64,000 nt of DNA from Hyposmocoma kahamanoa (GCF_003589595.1 NW_020653852.1:542737-606736), one strand, 5' to 3'; positions 1-22,500 are shown, counted from the stretch's first letter. Made by a program: numbers and translations. The notes: generated from the letters alone by a model not told the origin.

Positions 1-1118
1 TCGCGTTACAAATAAATCAAAATTTAACTAGTCTGTGTTGTTTGAAGATTGACAGAAGAAGAGTGAAATGACCGTTTATTGTGCTAAATTTTTGACCGCT
101 TGCAAGTAACTAGTGATTCCAGTCGAAAATATTATATCGACTGTCAGCTAAATGTTAGTTATGCTTAGGAAATAAATAGTGAAGCTGTTTCATTTGAATC
201 ATAGTCAGCCCATCATACGTCCAATTGCTGGGCACAGATTCATTTGAATTGTTAATTTTTAGAAAATTACACACAGTATTATGGACTAAATATCGTTATT
301 CATTATTAGGATTCATTCCTAGCAACATAGGTTATTAACATTGCGGGGCACAATAACTATCTACGTAGCTTGGCAAATGAGATTGCAAATATGACATTTT
401 AGTAGTAATTTATTTTCTATTGATTAAAAGTATTTAAATGCTATTAATTGACCATTGTTTTTTAATTAATTCCAACAAGTTAATCAACATTGTTCCACAT
501 AGTAAATTAGCTAATAACTTTGCAAGCATTGCACATATTTATGTGGGAAAATTGTACATAATTTCATTATGTACTTTATTGACCCTGCTTAAACTGATTA
601 GATAAACAGTAGGTAAAACTTGTTGTTGTCTGACCCTTGAATATTGTGTTATTTACACAATACAATACAAGTTTGATGTGGACCCCTTCTTAAAACTTGT
701 TGTATTTAAAATGTAATCTTCTAAGTATTGTCAGTAATTTAGATGTAATGATCATATCAGTATTTGTAACAACTGCATAAAAGTAAAGTTAGTCTTGTTT
801 CTTGACTGAGGAAGCAGCTCTATGTCCATTTCACTTGGTGTGCTGGTAATGATAGTATTGCGGGCTCGGTAATAACTGCAACTATTGCTTTCTAAATAAT
901 ATCTAAATGTAATTTGCACTTGTCTGCTTTCTATCAATTGCAGTTTTGATCAATGTTAGAGAAAAGTTGGCGAGGGAGCGTAGAATCGTTCGAAGTACGA
1001 ATGCCATTGTTTCATTTAAAAAAAAACATACAAAAGTATAGAATGGTGATCCCTTTAGTTAATAATTGATCCCATTGTATAGCTAACATTTTCCCTACGA
1101 AAATAATTCATGGTCTGT

Positions 1119-1185
1119 CTCGAAATTGCACCGATGCGCGGCGTAGCGGCCGTTATGGCTACCCGCGTGTGCCGGTGCGATATTG
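1119..1185. repeat. GC-rich hairpin with about 30-base arms
   Basis: The stretch starting gcaccgatgcgcggcgtagc at 1,128 is followed after about 10 bases by its near reverse complement ending at 1,178. Weaker pairing continues outward to about 1,119 and 1,185. It looks like the core of a small inverted-repeat element or a cruciform-forming site. No coding potential was seen. Confidence 0.5.
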
Positions 1186-4100
1186 ATCGGGTGTAGACGC
1201 GCCGGGTGTTGACCGGGTCTGGTCTAGACCGGTACACGTCGTTGCACTTTGCCTAATTCTGCGTCTAGACTCCGGGCAAAAACCCTTTACAATTTATAGC
1301 AACTCTCACACCCGCAGGACTTATTCCATGTTTAAAATAAAAACACGAGTGTAGCATATTGCGAATCAAAATATTTCATTTTTACATTCACATATTGTTT
1401 AGTATGTCACTATCAAAATTAAACATGTTATTGTTAAAGTAAAATTAACAAACATGTTTGGAATAGACTTATTCAATTTATATGTTTGAGATTGTTGGTG
1501 TGGTAGCTGAACATCGGGCGAACGACCTATGAAACCTGTTGGCGAATAGTGATGCCTGGTGACTAGCGACACAGGCAGTCTTCTTTTTGCTCGCTCCATC
1601 ATTCAAATTTAACATCATGCATCATGAGAATCTCGTTGTGATGTTGGGTCGACTCTACTTATGACAATTTTGGTATTTAAGATATTTTTAGGGTGATTAA
1701 TGGAACAAGTTCAGCCGTCCGATGCAAATTAGTAGCGACACTGAGTCGAACTATTAGGCAATGAATAGAAGTTCGTGGTATCTACACAAGCCTATTGTTG
1801 CGTTTTATGAATGTTATTACTACTACGCGTCACATGTCTGGAAACAGCGGCGAGCTAAATAATCGCTTCTTTAACGTTGCTGTTAATTAATTTTCTTATA
1901 ATTATATTACAATACCCATATGCACGCGTTAAACATACAACTTTGTATAACAAACACGCTTGGACAAACCAACCGTACGGCAGCAGTCATGTACAGAGAA
2001 GTGGATAAATCAATACGAGTGCGTTTTGCAGAGTACACGGGAAACATAGGTAGACGGGCTTAAGGCTGATTAAGGCTTTATTATCTAATTTGCTAACACA
2101 TTTACTCTGACTCAAATATCCTTTATTTTGCTCCAGATACAAGACAACAATAAGTTTTGTAGATGTGAGAAGGAGGGTTAATTTGCAAAATGTAAACACA
2201 GAGCTCGTATTTAGATGGGAAATTTTCAAAGCACTTGTGTTGTTTCCCCTGCGCTCGCGTAGTGACTGTAACCCTCTATTTACAACATCTGCATGTATCT
2301 CGTTTTCGCCCTGGGCTTGCTAATGATGAGTATAATGTTGTATACCGTCTTCCGTTCAGCGCAATGATTGTCGCTTTAAAGCTTCAACATTAAGCAGTAT
2401 TCTTTGTTTGTTGTGGTATTAATATAAACTTGGAGGGCCCACTATTTATCGAGAGTTTAACCAATGGTATATCATCATATTGACTATATAATCACCTTGG
2501 AGGTGTCATAATAATGAAATTTGTCTGGTTGCTGACAACAGCTTCTCCACCCCGCTATGATATAGAATGGCTTTAGTCTCCATAAGCATCCGATAATTCG
2601 TTGGGCCGCTATGTGAATATTTTCGTCACATTATGCAAGTACAAAGTCCATGAAAATTTCAACCAACCACACCAAGTTGTAGTAATATTTATGTAAATAT
2701 GACGTTCTCAAAACATAAACAGTCGTAGCCCGCTTACCGCATGACGTCGCTATGTATGGCTCTTGCTGTAAATGCGCGTAGGCTTGTAGCTCCCCTCGCC
2801 TTATGGGCAGGGCCTGGCGACACAAGAGTCATACTTTATGAATGAGAGGTCAGCGCTGTCCATTCACGGGCTTTTTCTTTTACCCCTTATTAATTAACAG
2901 CCGCGTGACCAAAATAATGTTGTGCTTTTTTCGACGGTGCGTTTGTGAAATTTGCACGTGTCCCCTCGAGATCCACAAAGTTCACTCACACTCGACATTT
3001 TCACTGAGAGCCAAATGACATGCATATTTGCGGAGATTGGCGGTATTAAATGCTTCAAAACAATATACGCTAAAGTAGCACAATTTATTAGGATGTAGAT
3101 ACCTAAGTTTTGAACAGGATGCCCTTGTTAATTCGTGATTAGATATTTTCAAATTACTACTACAGTCTACGATCAAATGCGTATTTATCATATTGTAAAT
3201 AAACAATAGCTAATCTGTTTTGTACGATATGGCAGCGGGGCGGAGCCGTCTTTTATACTTAACGCTTACTCCAGGGAGTGGAATGACTTCCATGTCGCTA
3301 ATGAGGTCACAGGCGTATGGGTAAAACGAGTACTGAATGCGACCTCTACTTATGCTCTGTTGAACATCCTAATACTTCACAACAGTCTATTGACATTTAC
3401 ACAGCTGATAAGTTCATAGTTGTCGTAAAAAAGGTCTCATTAAAAAAAACTTTCTTGCGTTTTGGATTCACCCTCTTTTCATTTCTCGTTGACATAAATA
3501 ACCTTGCAAGGTATCTACGTTCGTCACAGTGACTGTGGACATATAAACTAGTACATCTGTTCCTGTAGTGGCCTCATAAAAATATTGAATAAATTACAGA
3601 GTTTGCAGTATTCTTGTCAGTGTCTTTGTCTAATCAGTGGTGCAACGCGTTGTGGCTATTGTGCGCAGTCGATGAACCAAATCTCGAATGCATTGCCTTC
3701 CCGCGCCGATCGGCGAATTTACTTTTAACGCTCGTATTGCACTGTTCGTGACTGTTTGTGACCGACCGCATACTGTATTTGTATCATTGACTATAAACTA
3801 GTTGCAACGTATCGCTGTTTGTTGCGGCGATGGCCATCTAATTAGGGCGTCTGTCAACCGTTAATTACGCAGCGACTTTGTTAAGCGATAACGCATAAAA
3901 ATTACAACTATGCCGCGTTTCTGGTTGTTCAATGTCCAATACTATTATAAAGACTATGGCAGTGTTGGATTAAGAGTCGGCACGCCGTGCGAGGCACGGC
4001 ATCTTGCCAAATGATACATGTTTAGATCAGAAGGTTCTTAATCGGTTACCGTTTACTTTATCACGATTATTCTGTTTTCCATAAACTTATTCGATGCACG

Positions 4101-7100
4101 TATTAAAGCACGTATTGCGTTGTTAACAATCGTTTTGCTTTCTATTTTATACATTATTTCTTGACATGTTGAACTCAGATGTAAGAGACCTCAGATGAGC
4201 TCCGAGCGAGCATCGGTCCTAAGGGTCGTCCTTGCCCTCGTAACTGGGCCGAAATGGTGCATCTTCTAACTAGGTCAAGCTCGCTACGGCGCGGGTCGCC
4301 ACGTGCTGCTCCCCCCTCCACTATTTTTACAGGCATCGGCAAATATATTTTGCTGTGAGGTATTAAGGCCCACTTTGCTTTGTGGGAACATACAAATGGC
4401 CTTGTTGAAGAATTGGTATATGCATCTTGCGGAGGTTCCGTAATCAACTTTATCCCCCTTTGTTAGGGTCAGTATTTGCCCAATGTTGGGTCAAGCAACA
4501 TAAAAAGCAACAGCCTTCGCTCAAAACTTGTGTTTCATTCGTTGCGACCATTTGAATTTTGCATTTAATGGTGCAGAAGGCATTCTTGAAGCTTTATCTC
4601 CTGGAGCTAAATGCACGTTAGACACAATTATTCAGATTTTGTAGACATGTACCACAAAATGTTTTAAACGAGTTCATTTTTGTTTATTTGTATCTCAAAG
4701 AAAGAGAGGCCACGAGTAGAAGTTGATCTAGCATTACCACGCATATTAACATCTAGCATATTAACGTGGTGATAGTGAAAGTTTATTATCTTCATGATCA
4801 ACTTTGGAAGTAGCTTATCCATTTTGGCTGTCTATTGTGAAGTATCTTATATCTCGTAAATATAAATAAAAAGAAACTAAAGAGCGCTGTGACATAAATT
4901 CTTAAGTTGTAAAACGAAAGACTAATTGATAGTGAGACCGTGTCTCATCTTCCAATAGAGAAGGGGATGTTTAAGAAACCGCACTGTAGTTTCCGAAGTC
5001 CAGTAAATTGAGATCCATACTATGTTTGAGCCTGTTACATAATATATTTCCTATATAAATGGAATCGATCACGATCTCGGGGTCGGTTATTGTTTTGAAT
5101 TTAGATTTACATTCCGTAAGGTAGATTTTTCCAAATTTTTTTACTATAACTGGTTTTGAAGCGTACGAAGTTTGACTATGCTATGTAATGTTTTGATCGG
5201 TGCCAAATTAGCGTTTGCCGCTGGCAGATCAAGTTCGTTTCGCTTACTCTGCTTTTTACTTGTAACATTTCACAAACAACGTTATCGCTATCGAAACAGT
5301 TTGGATTTTGGAGCTTTCGTATTTTGTACAAGTACTCAGCCGTGATGGTTCTACGTCCACGAAAATGTACACTGAATTGTTTGTAATGACAAACAACTGA
5401 AAAATATTACGAAGCTTTTCGAATGCCTCGGAACACACGAACTCTTGTTAAACTGAAAGATCTAAAATTTCTACAGAAGCCAATAGGATCGATTTATTAG
5501 CGTAGGTGATCAGGCTTTCAAGAAAATCAGCTGTACGGGGCTCAAAATAAGTCGAAATGTAAAGGTCCAACACATGCAAAGTTAATTTTCTGCTCTGTAC
5601 ATGCAAAGCATTAAGATTTATTTCCAAGCTGTAATTGGATATTAAGTGTCTGCCCTCTTTAACCAGAGATGTGAATACGATACGTTTATAATACGAGCTG
5701 CCTGTAATTACTATAACAGTAATTATAACCGACATTAGTGAGTAGAATAGATCGTAAGTATCGACTACTAAGAGCGGTGGTAGCCTTGTGGGAGAATGGT
5801 TGGTTCTTAATTAAGAGCTCGACTTGGAGGCAATCCGTGTCATGTCGGGCGCGTAATGTGATGATCGGCTGCTTTACGAAATATGACGTGAGCAATTTCC
5901 AAACCGTAAGATTCTGGCCCGAGCCATAATTACTTTTCAATTTACTTGACTTGTTGCTGTTGGTTCAATAATTAAAAGAAAATTATTAGAATTTTAAATG
6001 CATATGTAACTGCTACTTTATTCAGGTCAGATGTAGCGAACAATGCGACACGCGGGGTCAACTGAACGGCGGCGGTCTCTTTGCGTGCCTCATGTTCGTA
6101 AAATTACCAAGTGCGTGTCTGTTTATTTTAGCGCGCAGTTTAAGACGGAAGCAATTGGTTTTGAATTATTCATTATCCAGTGATAAACCAAGTAGGCATT
6201 GTATTCGGCTTAGAGCAGCCAATTGGTTGTTAGCATAATCGGAGTCGCTGGAGCGCACAGCGTCAGCGCAGCGCGTCAGGCGATGCTGCTGGGGATGTTT
6301 ATCAATCGTCGATAACGGCCGCCGATGTTAATTGAGTAATCTGGAAAACAGTTTGCTGCCGTTACCGTTCCTGTGGCATGTCGTGTCCAATCAAATATGT
6401 TTTGGCATTGTAATTAGTCCGTTTTATACATGGGCACATTTATTACTGGTTTGTTTTATCTATAGCAGTATGTATTTGTTTTATCCACTTTACAAGCATT
6501 CTTGTAGGCGAAACATGTTGAAGCGTAAAAGCGGTAACGTGCGGGGGATTTATGTCGAACTGGTATGGAAGCTTATTTAATTTGAAGTAAATGCTTAGCT
6601 TGGATAAAGTTAGCTAGCCGAGGTAGTATGGAAGTAGCGGGCGCGGAACAGAGCAAGGCCGCCTCACCGCCCACATCACAGCACAACGCCACAATCGTAA
6701 TGGTTGCTTGCTCATCAGTAAACAACCTGTGCCCTGATCGGTATGCGTCGCGTCACCCCAAAGTGGCTTAGATCCCTACTAGAGCCAATTAATCAAGCTC
6801 ATTTGCCATGCAATTGGATTTCTGTAAGCGACTATTGAGTACTACTGTCAAGAGCCAAAATAATAGTTTTTATCTATCTTCATTGCGTTTATTTACTTTA
6901 CAACATGAATAATGAAGTGAAGATATCTGTTCTCATTACAAATACATAGCATCGTTCAGTACTCGCCGATGTTTATAAAGGTTGAAAGTAAAGGTATTTA
7001 CAACTCTACGCGTGCTACGTTGTAGGAAATACAATATTTCCAAGAGCTGGTAACACATCGAAGAGGAGACCTTGGTAAATTTTCGCATCCAACGTGTTGA

Positions 7101-7524
7101 CATCGGTGTACGTTACACCGACTATAGAAAATAGTTGTGTGACCTTACAACTCGAAACAATTATGAAACTTAATTTGCCCAGCGCGTAAAAAGTGACACA
7201 TATTAGAGATAGCGGCACACGAGCCTTACAATGTAACCGGTATCAATATAGTTTGTAAGATTTATATTAGATTTACTGTAAATATAGTGTTTGATTGCTT
7301 ATGTTGTTCGGCTCCATAGCACCACTATGCTCTAAATGCTCGCGTGTCAGTAGTCGGGTGAGGACGCGGCTCGTTCGCGACAGCTCCTCCATCGCGACAG
7401 CTCCGAGCGGGTTCGCTCGGTCGCGTTCATTCGCGCTCGTTCTGCAAACGAATTCATTGAAGCACTCACTCGCTTTCTTTAGCCAGCCCGCTTTCCGGGA
7501 TTTCGAAGATGTATCGCCGAGCGG

Positions 7525-7664
7525 CCAGATGCGTAAGTGGTGTGTATGGGGTCCAAAATGTCATTCTATTTAATGGACTAGGACGTTTTCTCTATTTGTT
7601 GTAAGGTGGGACGCAGGGCCCCGGCCGCCGACCCCACCTGCCCTACCTCCACTTACGCCTCTGG
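7525..7664. repeat. Short inverted-repeat (MITE-like) element
   Basis: The 16 bases at 7,525-7,540 (ccagatgcgtaagtgg) recur as a reverse complement with one mismatch at 7,649-7,664, enclosing about 110 bases of GC-rich DNA. The 140-base length and terminal inverted repeats fit a miniature inverted-repeat element. No clear target duplication was seen. Confidence 0.5.
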
Positions 7665-10600
7665 ATGTATCGTACGTGAACACCTCAAATAACAAGTACC
7701 CTGCTAACAAACAGAGCTCAATTTTCAAGACTCCATTCAAATTTTTATTGTTTAACACAATCTTGAATGAAACACGGAGGCCTGCACTGCTTGCTACAGA
7801 TGATCAAACAAAAACTGCGAATGTTCAGGAAGCAATGTTCAGAATAAAGACGAGTCTGTTTAGTAGCAATGGTGCGAATTCACATGATATTAGTGTGTGT
7901 TTGAGGTAACGTTCAAGCCTAGAGCGTCTTGAACCTTGTTCTTCTAATTTCTGTGTATTGTACGGACTCCTCATTCTATTTTCCTTATCTTTAATATGTG
8001 TTTCGCCTCAGAACGTCGCTCTAACGTTAAGTCATGAATTAAAACTTGCTGTGTGACGAAGATACCGTATACAGCATTTTATTTATTGATGCGAAGCACA
8101 TGTTCCGTTAGCATATTACTTTGCGACATCTATGTGCCGTGTTGTGCAATTTGTATCTAATAAATCACTGTCAGTAGTTTGTATTTCTGGTTTCTAAAAA
8201 TGTTTATGTTATTACTGTACCTAACCAATATTTTGCCAGTGTTATGTATGCCAATTTTCACCCTAATTTGCAGGGCTCGCTACGGCCATTGTTATTTTGT
8301 TTAGATACTAGTGCTTGTTTTGATTTTTTTACCTTTACCATGATTTTATAGTTACATTGTCTAGCCAGCGACGAGTAACAGCTAAAGGGCGTTGCACAAT
8401 TCGCCATATTAATGTAATTGTCAAATACTTTATTACGTGATCGCTAGCGACAACTGTACAGCTCATTGTAGAGGTACTGATCATATTTCGGAGTGGTAGA
8501 GCAGTGTAGATATTATTCTTCAAACATAAGCTAATGCGCATCCTGCTGTAATCGATTAGCGTTGTTAAGAAATGGCACATCACGCTAGTCTGTGGTCGCG
8601 GAATTTGCTGCAAGTGGCATGAGTCAGTGCACTGGAAGGATCCATTTCCTGGTGGCAACGGTGCGTCGTGCGCAGTTAGTGGCGAGATGCAGCGTGCAGG
8701 TGCAGCGGGGCAACGGTCCGCTTACGATTGTGGCTAATTCGGTGTACGCTCGTTTGCTTGCAAACTCCGCCATGTTGCTTGCCCACGTTGCATTGTTCCT
8801 CATAACGGGCCACTACCGTTCAGAGCTCGCGCAGTGAGTGCTGTTCATTAGCGAGCGCATGTTTGATGTGCATTAACTTGGCTACATTCACATGTAATTT
8901 GCTTCAGATAAATTGTTTGAATAGTCCGATACCTTAATGATTGGGTATATGTTTTCAGGAAGCGCGGGTGTCGACCTCGTGCACGCCTTGACATTTGATG
9001 CATGTTAGACGCACGCGTGCGCACAGATATTGGGCGTAGGCCAAGCAACCAAACAACACGTTGGTAGTGTTAGCTCTTGAATGTGTTCTGTTCGGATAAC
9101 ACGGTAGCAAAAACGCAAAATGTTATCATTGCATAGATGGAAGGATGCGTCGGAATTGTAGAGACAGCGCGGGGCTCGACTGCCATTAGGGGTAATGACT
9201 CATCCCTGTGCTCGTTATCGAAGGTCAAGAGTTGCAAGGCGGTGCCACGCGGCGGTGGCGTGGAGCGATGAACCGCTTGCCTCGACCGCACTTGATTTGT
9301 GTAAAGAATTTCTAAAGTGTACGTTGCCTGGTGTGCTAATTACATTATTGTTATACTCGTGTGCGTTAGCAAAAATAAGTGTGCCTACGTCTTGCTCTTT
9401 TATCTGGCTTCCAAGACACTCGTCGGCCAGTTGGCCTGATTTTCAGTTTTCGAGTGTGTTGTATATTTCTTGTGAATTTTGTTAATCAACCACAAACTCA
9501 TTCGAATGCCGATTCATTCGACGAGGAGCAATAGAATGGTCGAGCGAAACGAATGGCTTTATAAACGTTCTTAAAAATGTATTTACATTTGCCACACAAT
9601 GAAGCAAGGGTAAAAGGACTACACCTGTTTTATTGTGGGGTCATTGATCTTTCTTAAGATCGCTGACTTGTGGACGGGTAGCTTTTAGCTTTTCATCTGA
9701 ATTCGTCTTAGGTCTATTTCGACTACGACAAATGATGTACTTCGTGATAAAGTGGTTTGTGATGAACTGAAACGAAATTCGAGAAAAAAAAGGGATTTTT
9801 TCATTTGAATTAACGCCTTGGAATTCTTATGTGATATTTCGCGTTGTTATGTCAAGTTGTAAATGTTAATTATCGTTCTAGTGTTCAGTCCACGTGGTGG
9901 ATTAATCGCAGGGGTTTATTATCTACGTGATCATCTTCCCACTCCAGCGTGTTGTTGTGTAAACACGTGGCGTTCATTCACCCGCGCCCGCTGCGCCTGC
10001 GCCGCGTCTGCTGCCACCGCGGGCATGACATGCTTACCTCGCCTTTGTTTTGCTCGTTTTATTTATTTCACCACCCGATATATTCAAGGGATTCATCATT
10101 TCTTGCTGCGTAGAATGCTGCGCTATCGTAATAAACGGTAAAATCAAAATAGAGTTGTGTTTATTTATAATTTCTGGTACAAATTGTGCCGTAGTGGTTT
10201 ACCACTCGTTTCTCGACAGCAAAACAACTTCCATGCCATCAGTAAAAATAGTATTTAGAGATAATAAACCAATTTTCCACGTGTTATTTTTAATGGCGCT
10301 ATTTAAGGGAACGTCTGATTTTTGTGGTTTGAAATACAGTGTGATCATTGTCATTATTTTCATAGATGAAATGCTATATTATAAAGTTGATAACCTACTT
10401 GTCGTAGAGTCGTAGCCTGACCAGATCAGGCTGTGGCGCCGCTGCTAATGCTGCGTCTACAGAATGGAAGTGTGTTGACGTTGCGATAGGCTCGTTTTTT
10501 TTCATTCGACGCCAACGCGTTACTGATTCGATAGTCAACTCTAATACTGTTTGGATTTACTGCTTAATTATTATTTGTTAATTGCGTGTTTTAATCATAA

Positions 10601-10998
10601 TTATTATCTTTGTTTTGTCGCCAGTATGTCACATAGCTAAGGTTAATATAAAGCTTTTCGAACTTTCTTGAGCCGTTCACATTTCGAGCTGTCCTTATCA
10701 CCTTTTGTATGTGGTATCGGGATGCAGATTGACTTTTTTCTAAAACTTTTTCCATTTGTGATAGCAATTTCTATAACGACTTATTTGCTGCCTAAATAAT
10801 TGCGACGTAGGGTTGGAAAGCGTGTGCAAAAAACACCACTTGTTTATGGCAAACAGCTACGAATTATCTGAATCTTTATAAATAAATAGTCGGTTTTAGC
10901 GGAAACATCTCTTTGTCTTGTTATGTCGCTCGTGTAAATAGGGCGCGTAATATGATTTCCTGTGAGAAAGCAATGTTGTAGGTACAATCATTGACTAT

Positions 10999-11266
10999 AG
11001 TTTCCCAAAGTGGTCCCTACCGCCCCTAGGCGCTGAAGAGTCCTAGGACCTGGTAGGGGCCTCGGAAGCAATTGGGGGCTATTGATGCTGTCCAGGAGGT
11101 TAGAAAAACATCTTGAATTATTTATATAGTACACTACAAATATATTTTTTTCCTTGTCACTTTTTGTTTTAAGTTAATATAAAAATACGTGTTTTCTATG
11201 ATTTTTTTGTGGTAGTGGGTTTTTATCTTGCTTAAGTGGGCGGTGATCCAAGAAGTTTGGGAACTT
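10999..11266. repeat. hAT-like MITE relic
   Basis: The left end reads agtttcccaaagtgg and the right end, on the opposite strand, reads agttcccaaacttc. Both are followed by matching accgccc blocks (left about 11,018; right, reversed, about 11,238). Imperfect terminal inverted repeats around a 268-base non-coding body, with a CCCAAA-type end, resemble non-autonomous hAT elements. An 8-base target duplication was not clear, so the superfamily is inferred. Confidence 0.4.
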
Positions 11267-11696
11267 ATGGTATAGACGGTAAACCCTTTTATTGTTTCTC
11301 GCATTGTAAAGCGTGAAGCCTGATTTTTGGCAAATAGAAATGCCAAAAGTCTGGTAATACATATTTTATTTTCACGTGATTATGTCTCGTTTATTGTTTG
11401 TTTAACTTTTAATATTGCTTTTACCCAGTTCTCAGTAAATTAAAGCTCTACTACTTTGTAAGATTACCTGTTGCGCACCTCGAATTCATCGCTTTATAAA
11501 AACATTTTTCACATTTTCATTATCACACCAGGCAAAGGAGTGGTAATGAAAATTAAATATTGCAACCTTGAACGTACTTCTAAACATAGTTATTGTGTAA
11601 AAACTTGTACAAATGTTCTGATTGCTTATATGTTGCGCACCATAACTTTTATACGCACGAACTAACCCTATCAACTTCACTTAAAGCTTCCTTTAG

Positions 11697-19115
<7,419 letters not shown>

Positions 19116-19149
19116 CCGCCGCCCGCCCGCGCCGCCCGCGCCCGCCCCC

Positions 19150-19549
19150 NNNNNNNNNNNNNNNNNNNNNNNNNNNNNNNNNNNNNNNNNNNNNNNNNNN
19201 NNNNNNNNNNNNNNNNNNNNNNNNNNNNNNNNNNNNNNNNNNNNNNNNNNNNNNNNNNNNNNNNNNNNNNNNNNNNNNNNNNNNNNNNNNNNNNNNNNNN
19301 NNNNNNNNNNNNNNNNNNNNNNNNNNNNNNNNNNNNNNNNNNNNNNNNNNNNNNNNNNNNNNNNNNNNNNNNNNNNNNNNNNNNNNNNNNNNNNNNNNNN
19401 NNNNNNNNNNNNNNNNNNNNNNNNNNNNNNNNNNNNNNNNNNNNNNNNNNNNNNNNNNNNNNNNNNNNNNNNNNNNNNNNNNNNNNNNNNNNNNNNNNNN
19501 NNNNNNNNNNNNNNNNNNNNNNNNNNNNNNNNNNNNNNNNNNNNNNNNN
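19150..19549. other. Assembly gap (400 N)
   Basis: A run of exactly 400 N begins 34 bases after the RanBP9 stop codon, in very GC-rich sequence. It hides the start of the 3' UTR. The round length suggests an estimated or default gap size. Confidence 0.98.
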
Positions 19550-22500
19550 CCAGTGCGAGTGCGCGCGGCTCGTAGATGTAAACCCTGCTTAGCGCACGGC
19601 TGACGCGCCCCGCGCCCCGCGCCCCGCCTCCCGCGACCGACGCGAGCGTCTCTCGGCTCGCGCCCCGCGAATTTAATTAAGAACGCATCTGTGATAAACC
19701 GACCGCGCGGACGTTCGCTGGAGATGAACCGGCCGGCGATTTAGCCGACCCCCCGTCGCACACGTGTCGCGACCGTTTAATACAGCGCGCATCGCCGTGA
19801 TCAATTGACTAATGAACGATCACACTTTCACGTTGACAATTTCAGTTGTTGTAACCGCTCGGTTTTAATTAAAAGGATAAATTTATCCGAGAATACAAAC
19901 AAAAATGATAACAGTAAAAAAATAGCAATTTGAACAAAATTTTAATATCAGTGCTATGTTTTTGTTGCACTGAATACAAACTCTTGTAGTAGAAAAGAAA
20001 GAAAAGCGAGTATTTGTGATCTAACTATTCTGAAACATTTTACCGTACCAGTTTTTGCCGATAAACTTATTCCTAAATCTACTCACCCATTCATTATTAC
20101 ATTGTTCATACGAAAACATAATTATTTTAAAACGACTATTATTTCAAAACAGCTCTAACCCGTCGTGATCACGATCCTTTCATTTCGTGGTCTGGGAACA
20201 TCCAGCAGTACCTAATTTTAACAAAGCTTATAGCGCAAAACTGTCCTTTGAAGTTGGTCTCGTTTATGGAAACAAACGCAACCTACTTTTACCACTTAAT
20301 GCAGAAATACTGATCTTCATCCATCATAATTTAATTTACCTTTATTGAAATTTGAGTCCTAAATTTACAGATGACGTTATAATTAACTAACGTCCTTTAC
20401 ATTCATTAGTTCTCTTTAATTACCTACATTGTCATGTGATTGTCAACGGTCGTGTAGTTGCTAGTTATTTATCATTTACCATCTCTTTAATCAATAACTC
20501 AATTTCTTTGGCGTACCGATTATAAATTTTTCTGTTTTAAATATCCGGTATTCAGCCGGATATTGCCCGATTGTCCGGTGTCCGTCCGGATAGTAAAATT
20601 AGGCCAGATACCAGGTAGTTACCGGATATCGGTTTCATCTCTAACGTTTACACCTAGACGCTCCCTCGGCTTCGGAGTGATGACTTGGCCGTAGAAGACT
20701 CGCGTCCGGTCGGCCCTTAAGATGATAGTAGTACTTACGGACGTTGTGTTGTTTGACGCTAAGCGAGCGAGCCGAGAGGCGCCTCGTCGTTGCGAGAACG
20801 GGGCCGCAGCGGCGCGGGCGGGGCGCCGGCGGCGCGGGAGTGCCATGCCCGTTCGCCCGTTCGCCCCTTCGCTCGTTACCGCAATAATGTATTCGCTAGA
20901 AATAGTCCCAACCGCGGTCCGCAGCGCGCCCCCGCCGCCGCTATGGAGACGAACGACGGGCAACAGTGTCGCAGCCAAAAGTTTAACAATAGATCTAATA
21001 CGATAATGTGAGACGGAATCGTTTGCGTGTAGAAATGATAAGGATTACGAATTAGGTAGCCGCTGCGTTCCGACTGCCGCGCTTTTTATTTTTCGAGTAC
21101 ACGGTCCGTTGGGCTCACGTGTATCACAATGTAGTGACACACGAGCAATCGCTCGCGACGCGCCCACTCGGAAGGCAGCGGCGGCGCCGGCGCCCGCCCT
21201 CGCCTCTCGCGCCCTCGGAGGGCCGGAGGCCGAGAGGGCTAACTGCTCATACCTACAATCGTCGAGAGGGCGCGCGAGGCCGCGGGAGGAGACTCTCGCC
21301 GGCGCCTCGTGTACTTGTTCTGTAAAGATGAGTGTACAATATTGTTCTTATATTGTATTGTTTTCTTTTTTAATAATATATTGTGTTTAAACAGCTACCC
21401 CCGTCTTTGATTTACCGACACCTCCTCCGCGCCGTTCCGGTTCATCAAATTGTAACGTCATAAAAGAGGCCCATTCCGGCGCTTCGTTATGTGCGCAGTG
21501 CCACATTAAAAACCTTAATGTTGAAATATGACGTGAATATGGAAATTCCGATAATTTTATTGCGAAGAGATCGCTTTAAAATGTCGTCGGTAGATAACGA
21601 CTCGTTGAATAATTATGATAATTGTCGAAAAATTATTGAGGAACAAATTCAATAAATCTCAAAGGGAGGCGATTGCGGCCCTTCCGCGCCCCGCGCCCCG
21701 CGGCCCTCCCCCGCGTGCCGTCCGATGATCATTGGTAATTTATGTTGGCAACTGGTTATGATAAAATCACAGCGCGGAGCACTCGATCGCACATTTTTCC
21801 CCGCCCCCCTCTCGCCCCCTCTCGCCCCGGGCGTAGTAAATCGTTACGGGAGTCCGTCCTTTCCGGGAGTGCACTCTGCAAGTATTTCGTTCTGGATATT
21901 TCGTGGAATGAACGCTGTGGGTTGAAATATAAAATGTTATCTGAGTTGAAACAGCGCGGCGAGAGGCCGAGATCGAGTCCGTCGGGTGGCCGACGCCGCG
22001 AGAAATTGAATGAAAACATAGAATATTTATTCTGAGACGATGCAGCGCAGCGCTCGCCGCCTGCCGTACATCAGCCCGAGAAATGGAACATCCTTTCTGC
22101 CGCCACAGACTATAACTTTTAACGTTCGCTGTTAGTAGAAAAGCTGCGAAGAAAAATGTACCTACTCTAAAATAAACTGAAACATTCGGATTCGCGGGAC
22201 GGTCGCTGTAGTACGTACATTGCAACATAAGGAATCGTTTGCACCTTCTAATTTTCCAGGTGATGTAAGGAGAATAGAGTTCGATAAAACAACGTTTTAT
22301 CTCTCCCGAGGCACAATATGAGAATGGATGGGTAGTCTGTGTCGGAATCGTCTTGCGGCTCTCCTTTTAATATTTGATCTGCATATTTATAAACGCCCCG
22401 GCGCGGACTGTTTGCGAGCCCTGGAGCGTGTTTGTAGATTTATAGTTTATTTCATTTCATATCGTGAGAATCGTGTCGACACCCGCGCGACTTGCAGAAG

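Noticed and set aside
5745..5850. Possible tRNA-like sequence (ggtggtagccttgtgggaga)
   Set aside because: Only a weak A-box resemblance; the B box is not intact and no cloverleaf can be drawn. At most a worn SINE head.
10050..10415. 121-codon open frame on the plus strand
   Set aside because: It starts at a non-ATG codon, the peptide is an AT-driven hydrophobic mix without motifs, there are no splice or codon-bias signals, and it lies in the presumed RanBP9 intron.
20722..21390. Arg/Ala/Pro-rich frames downstream of RanBP9
   Set aside because: Composition artefacts of GC-rich patches. No conserved motif, and they overlap each other on both strands.
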